Assembly: GCA_016806645.1 (NCBI GenBank)
Contig: JACSYO010001818.1
Coordinates: forward strand, 879,001 to 943,000
DNA: 64,000 nt
Direction of reading: 5' to 3'
From: Ophiodon elongatus
Taxonomy: Eukaryota; Chordata; Actinopteri; Perciformes; Hexagrammidae
The position numbers and the translations under genes were made by a program. Positions 36,626-49,850 of this stretch are shown here, one piece after another. Positions within the stretch are counted from its first letter, which is position 1. Each line of letters opens with the position of its first letter. The notes under the pieces are model-generated. The model was not told the origin of the DNA. It saw only the letters and a list, made by a program, of their open reading frames with translations, and did no database searches.

Positions 36626-39600
36626 GATAATATTTCAGCTGCCTTTCCAAAGTTACACATTGCATCATCCGTCTGCAGAGAACGTGGAGAATGGGGAAAG
36701 TAGCAGTCCACTTCAGTGAAATAAAGAGACTATCATACCTTCAAGGATGCTTTGATTAAACTCTCTGGCAATACCGCTCGTGTCACTTTAATTGAGTGCC
36801 GAAAACACTGGGCTTGGAGCAGCTTTGTGACTGCGTTTGAGGTGAGACCGCTCCACTTTAATAGCGAGGCTCGGTCGAGGGTCCATTAGATTATCTGTGA
36901 TTTGAGGCGGGGGCTTGACAGCCTCAAAAGGGAATCTCGGCAAGGAGGAGAGCCGCGGCAGTCCAACTGTGTTCAGAGGCGGAAAAACTCTCAAAGGGAT
37001 AGGTTATCACACGATAAATAAAAGGGGACTGCAGTTATTTGTTATTTACTTTATAAAATCGGTTTAAAATTTCCGACAAGCGTCGAGACTTATGGGCCGT
37101 ACACTCCAGTGCGCTGAATATAAATAAAAAAAAAAAACAACAACTTCCCTTCCAATTGAAAGTGCATCACCCTCGCCTGTCGTAATGCTCTCAGTCGGCT
37201 TCGCGCCTCGCATTGTTTTCGGTAATCACATGCCAGATGACAGAAGGCGGTGGACGTGGCAAATAAATGAGATCACAACCGTTTCAAAAGCATAATCCCA
37301 CAGAACATCCGGCTCAAAGTCACCGACTCATGAAAAGTATCACAGGTTAAAGTTCGCCTTTTATTTATTTTTTATTTATTTCTTTAGCTGCCACTTATCT
37401 GCGAGTAGTATCGCGGAGCAGCAAACATCAGTGTCGTGCAGGGGAGGAAGATGAGATTCCATGAGGCGTATCGTTTGCAGCACACACACTGTGGTCACCG
37501 AGGGCCGCCTGAGGCAAGATCCTCAGCACATTCTCTTCTTTTGAACTGCATTTATTAATTAGATAATTACACAAAATTTCCAGTGTGTTGCAGTGCACAT
37601 AATGGCCCATTAGTTTGAGATGATATGATCGGACCACTGACTTTATAAAAAGCCAAGTCGATGAAACGCTACGAGGAGAAGTTTACTTCTTTGTTCGCCA
37701 GTCCTCGTGCGTTAACATGCGGCCCTCAGTGATGCGATCAAACTCTCCCACAGACGCACACGCACGCACGCGTTGATGAACATGACCATTACGGCAGCGC
37801 ACACACGTGGCAAACAGACACCCATTAACATAACCAATGTGACGCTCATAGCCATACATCAGCGAGTTCCGACCCTAATGCTTTTTGAGTTTATCTTTGC
37901 CCCGATAATGAGGCTCAGCTTAATGTGACTCTGTGTGCCTAATAACCCGGAACACCATGAAATATATTTGCTTCTTTTTTTTTTTCTCTATCTTTCTTGT
38001 TTGATTTTGCAGCACAGTTGAGCGGAAAATAGACAACAAGCGGGACAAAATGAAGGCGACGGTACAAAAAAAGAAAAGGGAAAAAAAAAAAGTGAGTTTG
38101 GAATGGAGCAAGTTGAGGAGGAGTTGAGGTTGACTGGAGGCCACGGCATGGGGACCGGCCCCCTCCCCCTCCTTACAGGGACCGGAGACCAGGGAGTTCA
38201 ACTGCATCATTTTAGGTTCATTGACTTGGCAAAATCTACCGTTTAATAAAATTAGGGCCAGAGTGCTTCGTCTGGAGAGTGGGGGTGTGTGTGTGTGTGG
38301 GGGGGGGTTCCATTTCAAGGACATAACTAAAAAAAAGGAGAAATCAGCTCGGTTCTATCACTGATGGGATATTCTTGTCCTAGCTGACATTGTTTTGCAT
38401 GTATTTGTTCCCATTTTAAAAAGGTGTCCTGTCTGTTGAAGGGTTCTCTGCATCCAGATGAGACATGACACCTCAGGAAATAATATCAAGTAGATGGACA
38501 AATCAAAGCAGATCAGGATGGGGCTCTTCGAGGCGAAGCATTGGGGCCTGAAGAGGAGCACATTTACACCACATGTTTTCAGCTGGGCTTCCCATCCGTT
38601 CACGTCTCAGAAAAAAAGACAACATTTTGACGTCCAAGGATGTTACTTTAACCAGCTCCATCTGTTTTTTTTTTTTCTTTTCTTTTTCACTGTGCTAAAC
38701 ATAAGATTGTTACACAACACTGAGGCCGTGGTTCCACAGTAACAGCTGGCCAGCTGAGACAATGCAAACGGATCCAAACGGGCACAATACAACGTAGTTA
38801 GAGAAAAGGAAAAGGAGGAAATAAAAAAGTACTGCAGAAGTAAAGAATCCTAAATATATCACTGGAATTATTAATAATCACCATGGCATCGCATAAACTG
38901 TGACACCACATTGGGCCAGGGGCGTAAAGTGTGTGAGTGTGTGTGTGTATATGGGGGGTGGAAGAGCCCCTTGACCACTTCTTGCCCCACTACTTCCGTC
39001 GGCCTTGTTCACGCCACGTTCATCTTTGAGCTCTCCCTTCATTTGGATCTCAACCACACGCACGTAAAGTATCGTGACTGCCTCTTGCACAGCTGAACAG
39101 TGAAAGAAATCTGTCTGACATATAAACATCTGGCAAAGTACTCAAAACCACTTCAGCGGTAGTTCCCGCAACAGTAGGTTTCTCCAGGAAGCAAAATTCA
39201 TAGTTCGGTATGTGCCTCCGGATTTTTGAGTCGTGGTTTCGTTATGTTTTGTCTGAGGAGAAAAACAAAGAAAATGCAGAAAAGTACTTTGATTTCTTTT
39301 AATTTATTGTATACAATAAGCAGTTGCGCTTGGCCATACTTTTTACTTTCGTCAATAAATAAATAAACATAAATAACACTCATGTCTGTAATGTAAATAT
39401 ACTGCTCCATCATAAAAATCTGACCTGTGGATGATTCTTGAACTGCAGCTTTCACCGTTCTCTTCGTACGTCCACGGTGTGAACGGGGTTCGGATCAACG
39501 GACCGACTGAGACGAACACGTGGAGACACATCGTAGCGGGTGTTGTTGTCACAACTGGTAAAAAAAAAGAACAAAGATATCTATTTTTAGACTGAAAAGC

Positions 39601-42132
39601 GCTGTGCAGTGAATAAAACAAAAGAAGAACAGAAGCTGAAAATATTGACCAAGTAAATGCAAATGTTCCCAGTACGAAATAATTGCCTATGTTGCAATGC
39701 ATAGATAGCCCTGTGAGGAGTCTTCCAGCGACACAAATAAGAGGACAGCATTTTCTGATAATGTGACAGCCAAAAAAGACCACAGAAGTACAACCTTGAC
39801 AGGTAAAGTAGTGCTGATTAATTGGAGCAGACAGCTAAAAACACACACAACAAAGCAGTTTCCCCGATATTCATTCCACAGCAGCTCACCGCTGAGAGAG
39901 ACAGGGGAAGTTAAGATAACGTCGTCAGCGGCGGTTACAAAGACTCTCGATTTTTGTGGGTTTCTTTTCGCTGAGCTAGTCAAAATCACATTTGGTTAAA
40001 ACAGATCTACGATGTCGTTTTTTCCTCTCATTGTTCTCAAGTTTCGTGGAAGCTGACGGAATGCAGTCCCCCTTTTTTTTAAACGCTAAATTGCTTGACA
40101 GCGACTTGGTCGTGTGTGACTTTGGCGGCAATTTGGACCCCGTGTGCTTCTGATTAACGCGGCATGCGGTTAACCCACCAGTCAACATTTAGTTTTAATG
40201 AAAACTCAACTCCCAGCATTTGCTCCTGGTGTTCTTCACCACTGCTTTGGAAGAAGTCGGCGTCAAAAAGTGACGTCTTCTCTCGTTGAAGACGTGCTGC
40301 ACTCTTAAACTAAACGGCATGACTGCATTGCGATTACCACGACGATGCTGAACATTGACACCTCCTTAAAACATAAAAGAAAAACCTCTCGGAAAAAAAG
40401 TCGACCGGTTACATTTTTTGCCCTCTCTTCAGTTTGGTGTGGTGGTCGAATGATTGGGACTTTTCTTTTTGCAACACAGGGAGAGAGATGAAAAGTGTAA
40501 TATTTTTCTAACTATACTATTGATACGACTTTCTCATTGCTAAAACATGGGCATTGACTGCAGAGGAGCATTATAACTCCAATTGTGTTTTCTGGTTTGT
40601 GATAAAGCAACCACAACCTCGGTTGTCTCTGGCAATCATTAACAGATGTCTGGATGCCTGTCATTGAGTACTCAGTATGCTGGCCCTGAAAGAAAACGCA
40701 CGATGATGAAACAAGGGATTAACAGTCTGTAAGGCTTGGAAAAGCCATAATCGCCTGGAATTCTAATTATATTACCTGTGAATACTGCTGTTTACTGCAT
40801 GAATGTGACATTTTACACTTTCAAATGTGCCCTTGCAGTACATGGGGGATGTTGCCGATACGATCCTTAGTCTGCCAATGTAATGGCATCGCATTAAAAT
40901 CCATTTTGAAGCTGTTATTGTTTATGTATCAGACTTAATTCGGGCTCTCTTGCTCATAGAGGTATCACAATTAGAACCGAGCAGTCGGCATCTGTACTCC
41001 ATCGGATACCGACACTAAAACGCAGATGTGGTTAATGGTGTATGATGTTCACATTTTAATGTGCAACGCACTCATTCCAGTGTTTTCTGCTTGTTTGTCA
41101 ACAGAAGAGAAAAGTTGTTTAAGTGCACAATGACACTCTTTGCACTCCCCTTAATTTCCAGAATAAAGTCATCCGCAAAGACTTTTTCATTGAGTAGGCG
41201 GACAGGTGTAACATTATTTCTGTCCCTTCTGATCACACTGTTCCAACACATTTTCCATCCTACTCCAGATTCCAAACGAGAAGGCCGCTCTGTTGGAAGG
41301 GTGGGTCGAGGAGGGCGGTAGAAGAACAAGTGAAAACTGGTACAAAAGGACTCGTCACATGTGGAGAGACAAAATCAGTTGATTTCATTTGATTCCTCTT
41401 GGACACAAATCTATTGTGCTGACATTTTGACACTTTAAGCCGAGGGAAATATCGATTTGCAGACTTAAGGTGTTTTTTGTTTTTTTTAACTGTCCACAGT
41501 GCAACCTCTGTGTATAATCTAAAATCTATAAAAATTTAGACTGTTGAAAATCGATTTCTCAGTCGTTATTAGAGCAAGACCAGCACAACTGCATATTTCT
41601 ATCTGATGCCAGTATATTATTGCTCATCGGCTAGTCATCCACCTCAGATTCAAAAGGGACCTTCAGCCTAGCTACAGCTGTATAAAATAGCCTTTTAAAC
41701 CCACGCACTTTATTTTCATTAAACTGGCCTTTGAGGTTTATTTTTATTAACTGTTCATTAATGCACATAATGTATACCAGAGCTCTCTGCGCCATGGAAG
41801 AAGTACTTTGTGCCCCCTCTGCCTTGAAGGATTTTTCTGTTCATGGACAGTACTATGGGCCTATGTTCTTAGTTTGATGATTGTATTAAACACAGTTATC
41901 TAAAAATAGATTGAAAAGCATGTTTTCTTTCAACAATTGCCAAAACTACACCATTTATCCTAAACAGAAGAACATACGTCAGATCTTCCGATGGTCTCCT
42001 CCCAAAGCCTGTGATATTTCATCACTAGGAAGCCATGATTTATTCGACTGAGCTGCAGGCCGCTGAGCACAGTGCATTGAGGAGAGGACAGGAGAGGCTT
42101 TAAATAGAGTTGTAAAAATCAACAACAAAATG

Positions 42133-42175
<43 letters not shown>

Positions 42176-45100
42176 TGTTTTCCATTTTTTGTCAAAGAAA
42201 TTATGAAAGAAATTCAACATTTATTATTTATGTCATAGTAACTGTGTTATACTGCACAAGAGACATATTTGAATTATCTCTACTTACAGCCATGATTGTG
42301 CTGTTTCCATAGAGATGCAGGACCTATATATTGCCAGTTGAAACCAAGGCCACAGAGGGCAAAATGTGACAAGAGCAAAGAAACACGCACCGAAACTGCT
42401 TGGAGCTCAGAGGGTTAAAGTGTAATGTATTAAAATGGTCTGTTACAAATGTTTTATTTATTACGTGGGCGCATGAATGTATAACGACTCTTAAGTAAAG
42501 TGGTCAAGTTGAGCAGGCAAGTAACTCCACAAGATCTGTTGATTGTTTGCAACAGTTGCCTCGGTGTCACTGTCAAGCAGTTGTAGACCACGGACACTTT
42601 TGTTTGGTTCAGATGGAAAAAAATGCAAAGATGTTTGGAATCTTATTGGCAGATGTGGTCCAGCGCAAAAACAAAGAAACTTAACCCCACGCGGTTGAAC
42701 GGTAAACGCAAAGCTCCCAACTTCTTGAATCAACAGGAAAGGAAGGAGAATATCCTGAACAAAGAACAACAGGCCACACAGCTCGTACACACCTTTGATC
42801 CATACTCATCTGTAATGACAGAAATCCATCTGGGCAAACCTTTGCATCGGGTTATGAGGTCAGGGTCTCCGGTCAATATGCTGCAGGTTGTCTTGGTTGT
42901 CCCATAATAAAATATTGAACATTTTATCCATACAACACCGATCGATAGTTTAGTCATTAAGAGACACGCTGGACCTACGTACACAGCGTCCAGCGACTCT
43001 GTGTAGTAAACCTCAGCGTTGTGGTGCCACTCCCGGTACCGGGATCATAGCGGACTCCCGGCAGTTACTCTGCATCTTTGTCATTATTTTCCGCAGCAGA
43101 TGTAACCCAACAACAAAAAGACCCGCTGAGTTTGCTTACCTCGAATTTGTCAAAAGCTGGAGACTCAAACATAATCAGAGCTTATCACAGCTTGCCTTTG
43201 TTGGTTTTGCATGTGTACCTTTGTGTTCTGCTCGGCAGCGGAGTAATACATACGATTTCATTACTCTTTGGAGTTGCAACTCCAATTGTAATGTATAAAT
43301 ATTGGAAAACACGGTGTGAAGTCCTGTATTTCATTATCAAACCAAGTAGGGTTTTTAGTTTTTTTAACTATATAGTTTGTCGGTGCTCCCAGGAATGTGC
43401 TTTTATGCAGGTGGATATTCAAAAGGAAATACATAATTGAAAAACAAATGATTAAAAAAAAAAAAAAAAGTGGAGAAAAGGCTTATCTTTGTTGTCTAAT
43501 GAATTACATGCGAGTCACAAACTGTGTTCTCCGCCTACAAGATTCAGCTGATTCAGCTGAGTTTCATGTAGAGTGGATGGGAGTGGATGGGAGGTTCTAC
43601 GGTGGAATAATTGTGATCTCCTTATCCTCCTTTTGATGTTCGTCCATTTGATCGAGACTACTGGATCCATTTGATGCATTAAATAATTAAGCAGACCTTT
43701 GTGAGTAAAAAAACAAAATAATTCTCATTATTCTTAATGCTTATTGTACCACAGCAGATATGACCTCAAACATACCATTTAGCTGAAATGACGACAGTGT
43801 TTGTATGAATTCATTTCTCTGAAGGTGAATGCCAATGTAGATTATTGGAATATTGTCAAATGCTGATAAAACCTGAATTCATACGTTTTCTGTGGGGAAG
43901 GTTCAGAAAGTACATCGACAAAATGCCATTTTTAAATGGATTCTATGTCCCCATAAATTGCTTAGTTGGATTGAACTGGCATAATGTAATTATGTCCATG
44001 CTGTCTAATTATTACTTGACTACCACGGGGTAACCTAGTGAGGATGTTTGAGGTCAAAATCCTTCACCTTGTCAATGTCAGTGAGCTGTACTTTTTAACT
44101 TTTTAAACTGTGTTCATGTGAAGGGGGAATAAATACTTTTAATTGCTTTTTTTGTATTGTTGTGTGCATGTTCAAAAACACTGAGAAATGTTGGGCAATG
44201 CTTCTATCAGTGCTGCCAAGTTCACGTTCAACAACACGCAACGGAGACAAGACTCCCTTCAGCCTGCCTCAGAATAATCTGGAGTTCACTAGGGCCGTGG
44301 CTAAGGGTAATTGCTAGTTCACCTTTAAGTGTGTTAAACTATATTCTGGGGTGAAATTGGGTCCAATCATTAGTAATTGTGTTTTCAAGAAAAATTCAAT
44401 TTACACTCCTGCATACCTGCTGCTATATCCTACATACCCTCAAGTCACTGATGTGCACCCATATCCTCTTACAGTAGTCTGGCTCTAAAATGCCAATCTT
44501 TTTTTCATTTGTTTGATACAATAAATTTAGTAGTCCTGCATACATTATTTAGTAGTACATATGTTCTTGTTACTGTCCATCTGCCTCGTGTCCTGAGTTA
44601 CTCCTTAGCTGTGTATCTGAGTATCCACTAAATGCCAAGATATTAATTGAAACATTAAATCCAACTTCATGTTGCAACAACATACACACAAACAGCTGAG
44701 TTTGTCAGCAGAGTCTGTAAAATGTATAAATAGCCTAAATTCAGATGGCCGTCTTGCACTAATCGGTCTCCCATCAGGTACTTCTGCCAGCACCGATATA
44801 GCGCCCACATTGTTGGCGTGAATCAGACTTTTTGATTCTCGTCTTCGTTTAAAGGAAAGAGACAATGTTTTGATGGCTGTCCTATTCAAACATCCCTAGA
44901 GGAGATTAAAAAAGAATTGGATTATCATAATATACCCCAATGTACTACCTCTACAGAAGATTTCTTTATTTTATTTTTCTGTCACATACTGTCTAACTTC
45001 ATGTGCTATTCCTTCCCAAGACAGTTTAAATTCCTGCAGACAATGCACAAAAAGGAAGAAAAAACACACTGGCAAGCAAACATCTGAAATACTGTTCCAT

Positions 45101-45539
45101 TCCTTCCTTCGGAAGTAAACAGAACCGAGCAAGTTATGTTGAGCAGACATTGTTCCCACTGGAAGGTAAAACACAAAAAGGGAAATTGATAATTTTTCTT
45201 CAAAAACCATGCATTGTGAATGTTTTGGAAGACGTGGCTAAAACTCTTCTTTTTTTTTTTAAATCCCGTCTGAAAGCCCTCTAGACTGTGAAAAAGGATA
45301 GAGTTTGCAGTCCTGTTTAAACAGCCTTAACATTTTAAATATTCACTATGCAAGATGATTTCCTGTCCCTGTATTTATGTGATTTATTTTTGCATGTTTG
45401 GCCTTCACGGAAGACTTTTGTTAGATTTGGCATTCGGTCATGAACTACGAATAAACTGCAACCCTTCCTGTGCTTTGAGCCACAATTCTTAAAATGTTTT
45501 TGTACAAACAGAGGAAGCTATAATTGAAGCTATGATTTA
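36626..45539. other. Putative cdh12 intron 1, no gene
   Basis: Repeats seen are an (AT)n array at 42136-42172, A/T homopolymers, and a perfect 14-bp palindrome centred on ggtacc at 43031-43044. A tandem block gtggatggga occurs twice at 43573-43592. The chance frames, up to 143 codons (39352-39783 minus), have no recognisable domain. No transposase or reverse transcriptase motif was seen. Confidence 0.5.
42136..42172. repeat. (AT)n microsatellite
   Basis: About 18 uninterrupted TA units. Confidence 0.95.
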
Positions 45540-45900
45540 AGCTCCTGAGTGCAATTATACTACTTTTTCTCAGATCAAGTACAAGTACTTACATTTTGGT
45601 ACTTGCCAATTCCAAGTACCAATATGAGTACCTAGTAATACAATTACAGTTCTACCAATGACTTAAAAAGTTAGGAACGTTTGATGTAAATGAAAACATG
45701 TTATCTGACTGGGAAAACATTTAACATACATGTTGCTGACATTTTAACATGTAACTGATACAAACAGAGCTTAGTTAAAATAAATATTAAAAAAACCCAA
45801 ACAAACTGAGTTTTCGGAGTAGTTTTATATGTACAAGTACATGAGCACAGTATCGGACCAGATACCCAATATACAGGTATCCGTATTGGTGTCATCCCTA
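45540..45900 (-). repeat. Probable hAT-like MITE fragment with 'tagggatgacacc' end
   Basis: On the minus strand it begins tagggatgacaccaatacgg, followed by atacctgtatattgggtatc and many aagtacttg-type inverted motifs near 45580-45640 and 45825-45840. Fish hAT MITEs of the 'cggtatcggtatcgg' type look like this. The other end is not clear, so the left limit is approximate and no target duplication could be paired. Confidence 0.45.
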
Positions 45901-48900
45901 TAAATGTTGCCTAGACAGTGAAGAAATAAATGATGTGCATCGAGATATTGGACAGCTTTCCCTCATCTAATGAATAGGAGATGATAAAGAAGGTCAGAGC
46001 AGGCGTCCCTGACCACACTGATGGAGCACAATTGAGTGGCAATGCCGAAGTAGCAACGTGCAGAGGAAGATTATTGGTATCAGACCACCGACACGTGGGT
46101 TTAAAGTTACACGAGGACAGGCACGTTGGGCTCCTGCGCTACGGCTGTATTTACAGTGCCGAGGAAGAGCGGAGATAGGAGAAAGCAACTCGCCGGGTGT
46201 CACTCAAGACCATATCCATGCGGGGAAAAATTGATGGCAGGGCCAAGAAGGAAGGCAGGAATGATGAAGCCTTTCACTGCCACCAATCCTTATCAGTGCA
46301 TCCAGGATAGCTGCGGCATCACACTGTGTGTACCGTGTGTAGAGTGTGCATTGCCCCATTCCCAGTGCAATGAAAGTTTCCAGGCTGACACCATTAGTGA
46401 GTAAAACTCTGCAAAGCTTCCGTTTAGGTACAGATGGTAAATGCAGCATATCCCCAAATTAGTACATTCAAACATGTTATTTAACAAGGACTAGATGTGT
46501 GAACCATAATTTGATTACATTAAAAATCTGGATCGTCAAAGAGTACTACCACAATGAATCCATAACTCAGCTACTGATTGTTCAGTTCGAGCAATCTTAG
46601 TATAATATTCCCGTCATCCCTGTGGTTCAAAGATGTTCTCCTTGCAGAAAGTCTTCAGTTTGACACAGCTGGCTACGTCTAGATCTGTATGTACAGACAA
46701 ACAATGTCAGAATTCAAATGCAAGGCATTATTTTTGTTCAATTAGTGGCATCTCTTCTTTTACAATATGTCAACGTGATAAGCAGTCTTCATTCAAGATT
46801 AAATTTGCATGTGGAGGTGGAATGAAAGGGGGGAAAACACATCTCTATTTGAGTGCATATGCTGTGCCAGAATCATCATCCTGGTGGAAAAAGGGACAGT
46901 TAAAATTTGCATTTAGATTACTGTGGTAATAGAAAAAAAACATGGTGATGAATCGTGTTCTGAAAAAGAGACTAATGTTGTATTTTAAATGAAACTGTAA
47001 AGTTAAACACAGTGAATCTGTATGAAAAGATATGTCATGGAATCGTCACAATCAATCTATCACAATTAAACAACAACAGCCAAGTCACAGTTATTCAACA
47101 TGTGGGAAACATGACCGTGTATGAATATGCTCAGTGTTCATGCTGCACAGTGACTACTGCATATAGACCATTTCACAGTTCGTACACAATGATGGCGTAC
47201 ATTAAGTGTTAGAAGCAGCTTGTCAAGCTATGCAAGAGCGTTAACCACCAAAGATCAGGAATGGAACCTCAACAAAATGACTTTCCAGATATGTGTGTTG
47301 TTAGTTACACGAGCCAAAACTTATGAGCATACAAGTCAATAGCTTCTTCCAGCTACATTTATGTAATGAACGTCAAATACCACAACATAGACTCAGAGTT
47401 TTTAGATGACTTCGGCAGCAAAAGGGTCAATTATGTCGTCAGTCAACCGTCTTGTCACAGCCGTCATTTAAAGACGGAATCAATTTGAAGTTGGCTCTAT
47501 CTCAGGTAAAGTTTAAATTGATTCTTTAAAACAGAGTAATACCAATGCCAGGATGTAATGTCGGGTAATTTCCATCATTATTTCTGCGACCTTACCCGTA
47601 ACATATCATTTCCACACAAGAATCAAAAACATCGTATTTTAACCATATATCTAAGAGACATTGGAAATGATAAATCTACTGTATTTCAGTCAAGCATTTT
47701 GCCACACACCACGTCAAGTGCTGATTTTCTTATTCATGAACACCACGTTGTTTGTCATTAGTGCGTACCAAAAGGGCTTAATTTATTTTCAGTCCTCCCC
47801 CAGTCATCCAATCGCAAAAAAGTGTCTGTTCCACAGCATCAGAGCCACTTAATTAAGCTTCAGCAAGCTCCTACACATAAGAGCTGTCTCAAATAATCAA
47901 ATTCTAAGGCGTTCATTGTTTGGGAATTCCCCCTTCCACTGGAGTCATTACCTTGGTGGGGAAAGTGTAAACAAAAGGAAAGAAACACAATTGAACAAAA
48001 GTTGGGGAAAATGTATTCAGCCTTAACTTTTTTCGAGTTGAGAGAGAACTTCCTAAAGCAACACAGCGTGGCTACGGGATGGATGTGTCTTCTGGTGGCG
48101 CCGAAGGTAAAAGTGAGGACTTTAATTTTTGTAATGTGACAACAGAAGTCTCATGAATGGCAAACCCCTGTACTTTCACATTCCATTGGCATTCAGTCGA
48201 CTGCAAAGGTGAAGATGTGAGCTTCAGTTAATGACCATGCTGCTGGGGAGCTTACCATTCATTTACTTGCGAGTGCTTAAAATGAACAGTTGAGCGATTC
48301 CATTCAATACATACTTGTAAGATTCTTTGTTTTTTTTTCACTTCGCCGACCTCAGGAGAGCGTTTCATCGGTTCTGTGTGAAATGTTGAGTTATCACAGA
48401 GGCTGTGTCGAGAAAAAAATCTTTTGATTTAAGTGTTGAATATGAGGTGGAATATCAAAGAAGCCATGGATAATAGCTTTGCTTTCAAGTACATAACCGG
48501 AGCACTGATTGAGAAACAAAACAACAGGAGGAGGGGGACGGGAAAGGGTGCAATGGCTCATAAAAGCATTAATTGTTGATTAAAATAGAGACTGGCACCT
48601 TCAAAAATGCCACAAGAGCGAACATGACAGTTTTTTTTTCTTTTCTGCTACCTAAACAGGTATTCCAGTAATTGTTTCAGCCACTGCCCATTCACTCTCT
48701 CTCTCTGTCTCTCTCTCTCTCTCTCGCTCTCTCTCTCGCTCATATCTAATTTATTGCCATCTGCTCCGCCTGGCTGTTAATCTGAACGCAGGCTGACTTG
48801 CTCGCCCAAGCTTTATCTGTTAACATTTAGCAATGTCTAATTAAGCGAAAATGGGAAACGCGTTGGCTGAGAAATGCTGAGGCCGGATAATGGCAGTCAT

Positions 48901-49597
48901 AATAGTTTGAGATGTATGTCTGTCACAGCAAGCAAATGCACTTATTAGATCAGGGTAATTAGAAGACGACAACAGCTGTAATGGGCAAAAGCGGATTGAG
49001 CTGTGATTAAAGAGGCAAACTCGCAGTACATCAATTGTTTTCTCATAAAAAGACTCAGCTGTACAAATGATTGATGGAGATCACAAAAGGAAAAACACCC
49101 CCCAAAAAAATCTCCATGACAATACACAGTGAAGACTTGATGAATATTTACAAATACAGAAATTGTTCTTTTGGATAATCTGATGAAGACAACAGTGATT
49201 AACTGTGCTGGATCAGCTCCACAATGCTGAATCACCACCACGTTGGCTCAATAGAAGGCTTTATTGTGGCGGCACATCCACCGGCAGACAGCAACACAGC
49301 TGAGCGCGTACCTCGATGCATTACTTGCAATCTCAAACGACATGAATGGACGGGTATATTGCTGGGTATGCTTGCTGACTCAATGTTTTGTCTGTGACAT
49401 GATCAGTTTGTGTTTCAAGTCAAACTTAGCCTGCTAAATAGCAGCATTAACTGGTCTGATGCATCCTCATGCAACGGTTTGTGTGATATCTTAGGAAAAG
49501 TTACTTCTTGTTTTCTGTGCGTTTTTCCTACAAAAGTCTGCAACAGATGTAAATTAAATAAATAAAATACATTTCTGCTTGTTATATGCATACGGTC
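45901..49597. other. Putative cdh12 intron 1, no gene
   Basis: It has a CT array with CG and GT interruptions at 48693-48740 and otherwise mixed sequence. Frames around 45981-46487 overlap on both strands without domains. Confidence 0.5.
48693..48740. repeat. (CT)n microsatellite, interrupted
   Basis: CT units broken by ctgt and ctcg. Confidence 0.9.
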
Positions 49598-49850
49598 TTT
49601 TCAAAATAAACTTCCGTCTTCGCAGTTAAAACAATATGGTTTTAAGTAAAAGATCGTGAAATACGTCCTTAAGTTTAGGCAACAAACCTACTTAGTTAGG
49701 TTTAGGAATAGATTGTGAAATACTGAGTTAGGTTTAGGAAACAAAAGCCATTATTAGGTTTAGGAAAAGATCGTTTTTTGGGTTAAAATAACCACCAAAG
49801 TGCCGTTACTGAAGTTATATTGGATGAGACCAGCCTACCTGGTCAGGTTT
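49598..49850 (+). repeat. Dispersed 'gttaggtttaggcaacaaa' repeat, copy 2
   Basis: The motif tttaggcaacaaacctactt followed by agttaggtttaggaatagat, then three more gttaggtttagg or attaggtttagg blocks and gggttaaaataacc, repeats the layout of the copy at 5060-5420 on the same strand. Within this copy the block 'gttaggtttagga(a)' recurs about every 35-50 bp, so it has internal tandem structure. Confidence 0.62.

Noticed and set aside
39352..39793. Cys-rich, Phe-rich minus-strand frames
   Set aside because: Three overlapping frames are open at once in AT-rich sequence; there are no domains and no splice support.
42491..42984. Lys-rich plus-strand and opposing minus-strand frames, possibly an old retrogene or LINE
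   Set aside because: No reverse transcriptase, endonuclease or other motif is visible. Both strands are open over the same bases, which fits chance better.
43797..44165. Tc1/mariner-like 3' end (ggggaataaatacttttaat)
   Set aside because: Only one short word matches; there is no inverted partner, no TA target duplication and no transposase trace.
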